DNA of 64,000 nt from Delphinapterus leucas (taxonomy: Eukaryota; Chordata; Mammalia; Artiodactyla; Monodontidae), in the NCBI RefSeq assembly GCF_002288925.2, contig NW_022098050.1, positions 8,140,452 to 8,204,451 on the forward strand. Direction: 5' to 3'. The notes under the pieces were generated by a model. It had not been told where the DNA came from and made no database searches. It saw only the letters and a list, made by a program, of their open reading frames with translations. The position numbers and the translations under genes were made by a program. This document shows positions 34,121 to 43,669 of this stretch, piece by piece; within the stretch, counting starts at the first letter, position 1, and each line of letters opens with the position of its first letter.

Positions 34121-34365
34121 TCACTGGACATATATACACTGCCAAATGTAAAACAGATAGCTAGTGGGAAGCAGCCGCATCGTACAGGGAGATCAGCTCG
34201 TGCTTTGTGACCACCTAGAGGGGTGGGATAGGGAGGTGGGCGGGAGACACAAAAGGGAGGGGATATGGGGATATACGTATACATATAGCTGATTCACTGT
34301 TATAAAGCAGAAACTAACACACCATTGTAAAGCAATTATACTCCAATAAAGATGTTAAAAAAAAA
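34121..34365 (+). mobile_element. 5'-truncated L1, 3' UTR only
   Basis: The segment runs from acatatatacactgccaaat through gatagctagtgggaagcagc, gcacgagc-like sequence, agctgattcactgttataaa and ctccaataaagatgtt, with an A tail. Target duplications aaagatcttg (34111-34120 and 34366-34375) flank it. It is closely related to the 3' UTR of the L1 ending at about 61806. Confidence 0.92.
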
Positions 34366-34641
34366 AAAGATCTTGCCACAGTAGTGGAGAATTATTAGAC
34401 TGAGCAGTGTTCGAGAACCTCCTAACAAATCATAAAAGCAAGACCTGAAAAGGTTAAACTGTTTCCAAGTAACATAACTATATCCTAGAACAAACCTCAA
34501 CATTTACAGCAATACAAAAATACCCAGCACCCAATGCAGTGAAATACACAATGTCTGGCATCCAATTAATTATTACCTGGCATGCAAGGAAGCAGGAAAA
34601 CATGACTCACAATGAGGAAAGTATGTACAACGCTTATTAGC

Positions 34642-35080
34642 TGTGATGGTCAGTTTTATGTGTCAACTTGGCTAGGCAATGGTGCCCAGAGTTTAATTTA
34701 ACTCTAATATAGGTGTGAAGATTTTTTGTAGATGTGATTAATGTCTATAGTCAAATGGCTTTAAGTAAAATAGATTATCCTAGATAATCTGGGTGAAGCC
34801 GATGCAATCAGTTAAAAGACCTTAAGAGCAAAACCGAGGTTTCCCTGAGGAAGAAGAAATCCTCTGCGGACTGCTGCGCAGCATCCATTTCTGCCCAAGG
34901 GTTTCCAGCCTGCCACCCTGACCTACATATTAGAGACTTGCTAGCCTCCACAATCTCATGAGCGGATTCCTTTAAATAAATCTCTTGATATTTGATAGAT
35001 AGATAGAGAGACAGAGAGATAGAGAGATAGATAGTCAATCCTACTGGTCCTCTTTCTCTGGGAGGACTGTGATTGATACA
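34642..35080 (+). mobile_element. LTR-like element (copy X2)
   Basis: It begins tgtgatggtcagttttatgt and ends gactgtgattgataca, that is TG to CA. An AATAAA lies in the ctttaaataaatctc segment near 34974, followed by GATA-type simple repeats at about 34995-35033. It is related in order and content to 22355-22788. No internal genes and no clear target duplication. Confidence 0.6.
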
Positions 35081-35380
35081 GGAGTTTGTTTTCCTTTCAG
35101 CCTATCGTGGGTATAAAAGGTATCCCTCACTATCTGAACTCACTACCTAAATATTCATTATAACTTAGAAGTTTTTGCCCTGAATTTATTATTCAAACAG
35201 AAAATCTTTAATAGTTAGTGTGTGTGCTAGTGAAAACATTGAAGCTGGGTGCAGGTTTGCGTGGTAGGGAGTGTGCTCCAATGGTACCGCAGCTGTTCTC
35301 AGCATAGAATTGGGACCCTTGATCATGCCATTTCAACACAGTCTGCACTATGGTCCTTATCTTTCCCATGTTAAATGAAA
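35081..35380. other. Unassigned non-coding sequence
   Basis: No gene or repeat family is recognised. Confidence 0.4.
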
Positions 35381-35385
35381 CCATC

Positions 35386-35645
35386 TCTATTAGCTTCCTA
35401 TGTCTGCCATAACAAAGTATCACAAATTGGGTGACTTTAAACAACAGATCTATTCTCTTATAATTCTGAAGGCTAAAAGTCTGAAATCAAGGTGTTGGTA
35501 GGGCCACGCTCTCTCTGAAGGCGCTAAGAAAGAATCTGGTCCATGCCTTTCCTCTTAACTTCTGGTGTTGCCTGAAATCCTTGGTATTCCTTGGCTTGTA
35601 GACCCATCATTTCAATCTCTACCTCTGTCATCACATGGCATTCTC

Positions 35646-35718
<73 letters not shown>

Positions 35719-35896
35719 TGTTTTCCTCTTCTTATAAGAGCACCAGTCACATTGGATGAGTGCCCACTCTAATCCAGTATGACCTCATCTTAGCTTGATT
35801 AGTCAATGACTCTATTTCCAAACAAAATCTCATTCACAGGTATCAGGGGTTAGGATTTCAGTATATATTTCCGGGTAACATAATTCAACCCACACA
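35386..35896 (-). mobile_element. MLT1-type MaLR solitary LTR, reverse orientation
   Basis: On the + strand it reads ctattagcttcctatgtctg, ccataacaaagtatcacaaa, gaaatcaaggtgttggtagg, ctcttcttataagagcacca, gatgagtgcccactctaatc and ggggttaggatttcagtata, the inverted MLT1 order. Perfect 5-bp target duplications, ccatc (35381-35385 and 35897-35901), flank it, as expected for MaLR elements. A TC/TG microsatellite has expanded inside it. Confidence 0.88.
35649..35722 (+). repeat. (TC)n(TG)n compound microsatellite
   Basis: About 18 TC units run directly into about 18 TG units, with one TA interruption near the end. It lies within the MLT1 LTR. Confidence 0.97.
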
Positions 35897-35901
35897 CCAT
35901 C

Positions 35902-37301
35902 TGAATAAATGGAAAAGCAATCTGAAGAAAAGGTTTAACATAATTCCATTTACTAAAGGAAGAAGAGGCATAGATACCTGATGTCAAATCTTTCAGATTT
36001 ATTTTTCATAGCAATCATATCTATGTAATCATGACATAAACAGAATCAACACCTTCCAAAATGCAATGATAAATTCAATCCTGTTATCAGGAGCAGTGCC
36101 AATGCAAGCAAAGGAAATACAAACAGCTGCCCAATTTCAATTGCTTTATTTATGGTTTCAATCAGGGTTTACAACTCTCTACCTGCAGTGCCTGAGCACC
36201 AAAAAACCGATAAGACTGTTCAGTAATTCCTCTGATCTGGATGTGGTTGAACTGCAGGCATTTATTATCTCACTCACTCCTTCACAGGCTCACACTTTCT
36301 CATTGGCACCAACCAAGCAGAACAGTGCATCAGAGTCTAAACAAGAAAACAGAAGCTACTTCAAGTATTTACAACAGATGGAACTGAACAACGAATTGTT
36401 CACACAAAGAATAGAGGAAATGAGAAGCAAACAGAGTGGTGAAGCAACCTAGAGATGAGCAAAACCAGGAACCAATGAAAACTCTCTTGACCCTCTAGGC
36501 TAAATAAGCAGAATTCTCTGAAACTACAGCAGGAGTTAGGTTTCAGGAAGAAATGGAGACACTGCCAAAGAAACATCTGAGGCAGAGAAGGAGAGGGAGA
36601 AATAACTTCCTTCTCCCCTCCCACCAATCCTTGACCTCTCCCCAATGTCTCCATTGGCCAAAGGCAGCCAGAAGTCAGCCTTCACAGAAGCCAAGGGAAT
36701 GCAGCCTGCAGAAGTAGGGCAAGAAGTCTATGAGAAATAACGTCCAGGTCCTGCCTATCTTCCTCCGATGAGCTTGTTGCTATATAGAAAGAAAACAATT
36801 CACATTTGTTGTACCCTGAAAACAAATACGCCCAGCTGATGAATTCAGTAAGTGTTAAGTAACTAGAAATAATGGTTTAACATGCTAGTATGCAAAAAAT
36901 CCTTTATGAATTGTTATAGGTATTTTAGAATTTGTTTTATTTCTTAGTAGAATTGGGGGGAATGGATTAGGGTTTGGGAATGGAATGATAACACATTTTT
37001 GCCATTTAAAGTAAAAATCCTGCATTTCCAAATTTTGCTATCAGCATGTTTTCAGGAACAAATTTGAGTCAGAAATGGGAGATGCATGGACTTGAAGCCA
37101 CAGTCTAGTACAAAGTTTTCCACATCAGGTCTATAGAGTCTTCTTTCCAACTCCTAATTTGTATTTTAACTCTTCCAAGACTTTAGAGCTACCTACAGCC
37201 TAGACATTTTTTACTTGGGTATGGTAAGCCTTGCTTTTCATTACTCGTTATTTGTAAAGCATTATTGTATATCTGATACATTCAAAATATCAGTAGACAG
37301 A
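35902..37301. other. Unassigned non-coding sequence with a 128-codon ORF
   Basis: The longest ORF here runs from 36066 to 36452 on the + strand. It encodes a polar protein rich in S and Q with no recognisable domain, signal peptide or membrane segment. I see no upstream promoter or splice arrangement and no family resemblance, so I leave it uncalled. Otherwise nothing is recognised. Confidence 0.35.
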
Positions 37302-37400
37302 GGGGATATACGTATACATATAACTCATTCACTTTGCTGTACAGCAGAAACTAACACAACATTGTAAAGCAACTATACTCCAATAAAACATAATTAAAAT
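37302..37400 (+). mobile_element. Very short L1 3' end
   Basis: About 100 bp match the final L1 3' UTR: ggatatacgtatacatataa, tcactttgctgtacagcaga, acacaacattgtaaagcaac and ctccaataaaa. The A-rich and T-rich sequence that follows hides the tail and the target duplication. Confidence 0.85.
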
Positions 37401-39399
37401 TTTTTTTTAATTTTTTAAAATTTTAACTTATCTTTGTTCTCGGCATGAAGTGAAAGGGGTACGAATTTCCATCTGTACCTGTTCCATCAACTTAAGCGAA
37501 ATTTGTAAGACCTATTTGATCTCCCCTCCAGCCTTTAAATTCCTTGAGGAGAGAGTCATAAAAAATATACCAATAGACAAATTAGGTTACCATCCTATTA
37601 TGAGTTAGACTAGCACTATCTTGAAACCTAGAGCTATTTGAATTTTAAAAAAATAGGTTACAATGATTTGCCACGACCTTGTTACTGAATTCTTGCACTT
37701 ACACCAAACTTCACTTGAGACAGAAGAGTGCTAAAAAGCAGTGGTAATTTTTATTGTCTATAGAAAAAGAATAACTAGTATTCTGGTAGGATGCTCATCT
37801 TATCCGTAATACCCTTAATTACGTAGAATTTATAGGAACAAAGTCGATATAAGGAATGATGATATAAAATGTTTATTTGTAGAACAAAGCTAATAGGGTA
37901 TTCTTCACTGTGAGAATGCTGGCTTACCTAGTGTCAGACTCACCAATGTTCCAGACATGGCATTCCAATCACAGCATTACCACAGTGGCCTATGATCTCA
38001 CAAAAGTGAAACACGGACCTGGTGTTGGTGGTTAACTCATCTCTTCCAGTCCAACTGATAATATTAAAGGCAGCAAAGAAAACAGCGAGAGGGGTCAGCC
38101 TCCAGCGATGTCAAAGTCACAAAAACAGACACGGAAAGCCTTGGTTCAAAGCGTAGCCTCAGAAGCCCTGAAAGTAACATGTGGCACCTTGCAAGGTGGC
38201 TGCTGGTTCACAAACTGAACACCAAGAGAGCTGTGTGAGAGGAAGCAGGTATACTCAGTGCAGTCTCCCCCACACAAAGGCTAATGCCATCTTCTAGGGG
38301 TCATTTGATGGACTAGTCCTAGGTGGGCTCAGGTGGGCCATTTAACAGTCATAGCACAACTACACAACTGTTTTCAAATGTTGTGACTAGGTGGCCACCA
38401 CTCCAACACCCTTCAAGCCCACACTCAACTTTCTCCAGCTCAGTTTAAAGTCATATCCACACTAAGCGGGTGTGACAGCATAGACGTGGCCCCAGCCTGG
38501 GTGGTAGAGAGTATCTCGCAAATGTGGTCAAACAGCCACAGAAGATACTTTAAGCAGTTGAGCAGGAATGTGTTAGAGATGCACAAAATGCTAGTCTGGC
38601 TTTCTACTAATATACATTTCCTCATTCCACAGACCTCATATAGCTTTCATGTGCTAGGGAGAGAGATGACTAAGACAGTCCCCTGCCTCTTAAGAGATAT
38701 TATGTCTAGTTGCTGAGACAGACTTTACTGTATTGAATTTTAAGTGTTGGCATATCAAGACCTGAGACAATACAAAGCAAACGTTTGATGGTGCTGCATG
38801 AAGCAGAGGGTACTTATAATGGCACTTGAGGTCTATCACGCCTTAAACAAAACCAAATGGCTAGACAGGCTCTCAGGTATTACCTAGTATATCTTGGATA
38901 TTAAGAGGTCTCACTGGGCTATTCATGCTCAAAAAGATAGCTGCTCAAGCTGTCACCAGAGCTAGAAAAGTCAGAAAAGCTGGAAATTTAAATGGTCGGT
39001 TTTCACCTTACATCTTGAAAGCATGAGGCAGGTTTTCTCAAGGCCCCATGGGGCTCTTTTTGGAGCACAACTACTTGCAGGGAAAAAGTGAAAGCCACTT
39101 GGTGAAGATGAAGTTCTGCCCAAAAGATTGGGCAAACCCAAGGCTATAGCGCATGGATATAGGGTGGCTCCTGAGAAGTGGTATAACACATAACTCATAA
39201 CATCCCCAAATTTGGAATCCTGTTTCTTGTCATGTGGTAGAGATTTGACCCTTGCTAGCAAACCCCAAGTACTCCAGAGTGAGAACTATCAAAATGCACT
39301 TTGGGTTAAACAGTGGATGTTTATCAACTTAAGTGATTAATTTCCTTAAATCAAGGCAGCCCAATATCCTAAGTTAAACATGAAAAAAATTGTACCAAT
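37401..39399. other. Repeat-poor non-coding stretch
   Basis: About 2 kb with no recognised gene or repeat family. ORFs are under 100 codons. Confidence 0.4.
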
Positions 39400-39545
39400 G
39401 TCAGTTTGTTGGTTTTGACACTGTACTAGAGTTATGTAAGATACTACCACTAGAGGAAGATGGTGAAGGGTACACGGGACTCTCTGTACTATTTTTGCAA
39501 ATTACCGTGAATCTATAATTACCTCAAAATAAAACTTTTTGTTGT
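39400..39545 (+). mobile_element. Old L1 3' end fragment (L1ME-like)
   Basis: The segment gagttatgtaagatactacc, gtgaagggtacacgggactc, tctgtactatttttgcaaat and a closing acctcaaaataaaac match an old L1 3' UTR. The copy at 50730-50859 shares this order. Confidence 0.65.
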
Positions 39546-40814
39546 TGTTTAAATGAGGTAAAGGAGCGTCAGAGATCTTTCTCAAGGTCAGAGATCCTTT
39601 GAAAACTTGCAGCTGGATCCCTGGCCTCACGGAATAACCTATCTGAGTAAGGAGCCTTATAAAATATGCTGCCACAGTAGGGATGACCGTGACCCATGTG
39701 CTGCAGGCCAAAATAAGCAATCTATCTTTTACACTAGGGGTTCTTAAGTTAGGGATCCGAAGTATTATAATATCCATGGAATATTAATTTGATTGGGAAA
39801 GCATTCATCTTTATTTTTACTAACCTCTAACTTAAATTTAGTATTTCTTCAGCTAATACATTCACCATTAGCAGAATCTATGAATTTGCAACAACAGAAA
39901 TCAGTTCTTTTCATTCCACATTACCTTGATGCAGATCTCAAATTTATGTTTATCACTACCTCAAAATTATGGTAGTAGAGTAGCCACCAGTTGCCACATG
40001 AACACTGTCTTTGTGTCTACAGATATCTGGACAAGGCAGTTGCCCAATTCTGGGTCAGGTAGACATTCAGCTACTGAGGAATGAAGTAGAAAGTTATTTC
40101 ACAGGCAACCAGGAAAGCCATGGTGCTTTCCTGTACTCCCTATCTAAAGTTAGTTTTCAATCTATACATGGAAGGTTGTGAGATATTCTTGTTAAGTTTT
40201 TGCAAAACTAGCACACTCAAATGAGAACACAGCTCTCCATAAAGCAGCCTGACTTTTGTAACAGACAGTACATGGACTACAAGGGTGGGCCAGGCAAGTT
40301 CAAACACATCTGAGTTGAAGTAACTTTAAATAAGACATTTAAACAGTTATTACTAACAGATTGTGCAATGTTGTAAGTCATGCACAGTGTAAACGTGATG
40401 AGTAACAGATGTTTTTCTCCTTATACTCCTTTGGTACATGGTTAAGAAGTGAAGACATGCACAAGGGTGATACAAGGTATTTTACAAGGGGTATTCATAC
40501 ACCATTCTGTTAAAATACCTCACCCCACATTTAAGAAATCATTTTTGCAAGAAAACAAATTACACATGAAAACCATGTTTTCTAGAAAGGCACAGAAGGC
40601 CATATACGTGGAATGCTGGAAGAAGTTCTTTACCAAGATGAAGCTGCAATTCAAAATTCTGTCTAGTTCACTGACAAAAGATAGCTGTTAACACCTAGAA
40701 ACACTGCAGAACTATTTTCTTGATGGTAAAATTGAACCATGGGTTTGTAATCTCTTCTTAAATGTAAAACTGTATCAAAGAATTTGGCTTAGCCAAAGAT
40801 GACCTATTGACTTT
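39546..40814. other. Unassigned non-coding sequence
   Basis: No gene or repeat family is recognised. Confidence 0.4.
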
Positions 40815-41662
40815 TTTAAAATAGTGGTTTTGAGATATAATAAACATGAAAAAATTAACCCATTTAAAGTATTAAATTCAGTGTTTCTTTAGTATATTCG
40901 AGAGGTTGTGCAACCATCACCACCATCTAATTTCCAAGTATTTCATCATCTCAAAAAGAAATTCCATACCTATTAGCAGTCATTTCCCCATCCCCTTTCC
41001 TCCCAGCCCCTGGCAAGCACTAATCTACTTTCTGTTTTTATGGATTTGTTTATTCTAGACATTCCATATATACAGAATCATATAATATGTGGCCTTTTGT
41101 GACTGGCTTCTTTCATTCAGCATATTGTTTTCAAGGTTCATCCTTTTTATTGCTGAATAATATTCCATTGTACAGATATGACAAATTTTGTTTATCCGTT
41201 CATCAGTTGATGGACATTTGGGTTGTTTCCACTTTTGGCTCTTATGAATAATGCTGCTACAAACGTTTATGTACAAGTTTTTGTGTCGATGTATATTTTA
41301 AATTCACTTGGATATATACCTAGGAGTAAAATTGCTGGGACATGTGATAATTCTATATTTAACATTCTAAGAAACTGACAAACTGTTTTCCACAGCAGTG
41401 GCACCATTTTACATCCCCAGCAGCAATGCAGGAGGGTCCAATTCTCCATATTCTTGCTAACACTTGTTACTATCTGTCTTTTTTACTTTAGCCATCCTAG
41501 TGGGTGTGAAGCGGTATTTCACTGTGGTTCTGATGTGAATTTCTCTAATGACTAATATGCTTATTAGCCATTTGTATTTCTTCTTACGAGAAGTATTCAA
41601 ATCCTTTGCCTATTTTTAATTGGGTTATTTCTATATTGTTGAGTTGTAAAATAGCTTATTGA
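40815..41662 (-). mobile_element. Old L1 (L1M type), ORF2 C-terminus plus 3' UTR, reverse
   Basis: Minus-strand reading gives, with frame breaks, CCWGCKMVPLLWKTVCQFLR (within 41267-41449), then KWKQPKCPSTDERINKI and CTMEYYSAIKRMNLENNM (within 41055-41276), the typical L1 ORF2 C-terminal series. The region upstream (to about 41662) is earlier ORF2. The region down to about 40815 is 3' UTR. The reverse transcriptase catalytic core is absent. Confidence 0.88.
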
Positions 41663-42893
41663 TCTTAGTGCAAATGATTTAACACAACTGGAATTTAACT
41701 CAAAAAACCTTGGAGAAGTCAAGTGTTTTTGCCTACAATGTGAATTAGGGAAGCTTTACCTTTTTCTTGAACCAATACATTTGTGAAATTGAGATTTTTC
41801 AACCCTTGTATCCATTAACCAAACAAGAAAATCAGAACTGATTGGATGTCCAGTATGACATGCATATTGTCTTGCCCAAAGACCACCCCAATTCAATGTG
41901 ATTCAAGCTAAGCAGCCTTCACACTGCTGTCTTTAAACTTCAACTTGCCTGTATTTAAAATGTATTGTCTTGTTATTTAATGCATTAAGGTACATATTTT
42001 TATATTACAAGTTTGCTTTAAAATTGATACCTTTCAAATTATTTTATTTGAAAACCCACGTGTTTTATTTTAGACTTTTATACGCATTATTCTGAACTGC
42101 CGACAGATTTCAAACTAAGTAGTCCATGTGAAAAAGACACAGAACCCCTGCTGCAACTGCAGAGAAGAACACACCTTCCAAAGGGCAGGAGAAATCACTG
42201 CAGCATTTTTAAAAAATGCTATACTGAAATATAGCTAGTGACAATGAGCCTCTGGCTTTTTTCTACCTCACTCTAATGTTGCATACTGAAATGGCCAATA
42301 CTGTCAGTTTGATTGGGAGCAACGGGAAAGATGAAGCCTCTGACTTTTCTATATGAAAAGTCTTTAACCCTTAAACGATGCAAGCAAATAGATATTTTTG
42401 AGATAGCTTGTTTGCAATTATTACAAGCAAATTTATAAAACAGATTCTTAGATCAGCCCCAAATGGCAATGTCTGCACAGCTACATTTGATTTTTTAGAA
42501 AAACCTCTCAGCTTTAGCATTCTCACTGTGGGTAGCAGAGTTGATACTAGTTTGTAAATCTTTGCTGCTATACTACAGGTGTAAGAAAGATGAGTTTTTC
42601 CGACTAAGTCAGATAGTAGAAATATAAACCAAAGTCCCTGGGATCTAATGCATCTAACTGAATATTCCTGCCCCAGTAAAAAACCTTATACATCAAAGCA
42701 TGACAACCCTGGGGTCGTTTGCAATGTGCCTAAGGCAACTAGGAGTTACAGGGGGGTTATCTGAGGAAGACCCAGAACGTGGACATAAGATACACATAAA
42801 TACTTCAGTACATTGACAAGAAAGCTCTGTGATTTAATCAGCAGGGTCCCAATTTCACGGTCTCAGAAACAAAGAGAACCAGTCAGTGGAGAA
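41663..42893. other. Unassigned AT-rich sequence
   Basis: No gene or repeat family is recognised. Confidence 0.4.
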
Positions 42894-43011
42894 TGAAAGC
42901 TTATACACTAGAAAAACTAGATAATCAGGAAACAAAGGATGGAGTAGGAGAGGCTTCCTACTGAGAGAATGATGAGTTCCCTGCTAAATTCCCTAAGTGT
43001 ATAAGCTTTCA
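42894..43011. repeat. 16-bp inverted repeat at the edge of an assembly gap
   Basis: The arm tgaaagcttatacact (42894-42909) is the exact reverse complement of agtgtataagctttca (42996-43011), with an 86-nt spacer. The right arm ends 3 bp before the run of N. Confidence 0.9.
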
Positions 43012-43014
43012 TAC

Positions 43015-43414
43015 NNNNNNNNNNNNNNNNNNNNNNNNNNNNNNNNNNNNNNNNNNNNNNNNNNNNNNNNNNNNNNNNNNNNNNNNNNNNNNNNNNNNNN
43101 NNNNNNNNNNNNNNNNNNNNNNNNNNNNNNNNNNNNNNNNNNNNNNNNNNNNNNNNNNNNNNNNNNNNNNNNNNNNNNNNNNNNNNNNNNNNNNNNNNNN
43201 NNNNNNNNNNNNNNNNNNNNNNNNNNNNNNNNNNNNNNNNNNNNNNNNNNNNNNNNNNNNNNNNNNNNNNNNNNNNNNNNNNNNNNNNNNNNNNNNNNNN
43301 NNNNNNNNNNNNNNNNNNNNNNNNNNNNNNNNNNNNNNNNNNNNNNNNNNNNNNNNNNNNNNNNNNNNNNNNNNNNNNNNNNNNNNNNNNNNNNNNNNNN
43401 NNNNNNNNNNNNNN
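43015..43414. other. Assembly gap (400 N)
   Basis: Exactly 400 N. The sequence resumes with 18 A residues, which may be the tail of an unresolved retroelement. Any ORF drawn across it is an artefact. Confidence 0.99.
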
Positions 43415-43580
43415 AAAAAAAAAAAAAAAAAGGGCTGAGAGTCTGTAGAGCAAAGGCTACCCTCCCTGGCCTCATCAGGCAAATGATTACATAGGTGTTA
43501 TAATGAATGCACTAGGAAGTCTTTCACATATGACAAAAGTCTAACAGACGTCTGGGAGACCTGGACAAGTAAGAAACAAA

Positions 43581-43669
43581 ACTAGATGACCCCGATTTGA
43601 AAAGGAACAGATTTGTTCTAGAGATGGACACTGGCGTGTCTGTTCCTTTTCAAATCGGGGTCATCTAGT
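43581..43669. repeat. Perfect 31-bp inverted repeat (hairpin)
   Basis: Arms 43581-43611 and 43639-43669 are exact reverse complements (actagatgaccccgattt... on the left) with a 27-nt spacer. No transposon ends or target duplications that I recognise adjoin it. It starts 167 bp after the 400-N gap. Confidence 0.97.

Larger units (their letters stand above)
33400..34640 (+). mobile_element. Old L1M 5' region with two nested insertions
   Basis: The host sequence shows ggggtaacaaggactatatt, then ccccaagagacaaggcaatt, gaggagagagcttcatggag, gcctgattgcactagcgggg, gagcagtgttcgagaacc, then aataccca and gtctggcatccaattaatta. This is a recognisable L1M-type 5' region. A CHR-2 SINE (33492-33690) and an L1 3' end (34121-34365) interrupt it. 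The 185-codon minus-strand ORF at 33381-33938 crosses the SINE and is not a gene. Confidence 0.7.

Noticed and set aside
42917..43494. ORFs of 157-178 codons on both strands around 43 kb
   Set aside because: They run across the 400-N gap, where no codons exist.
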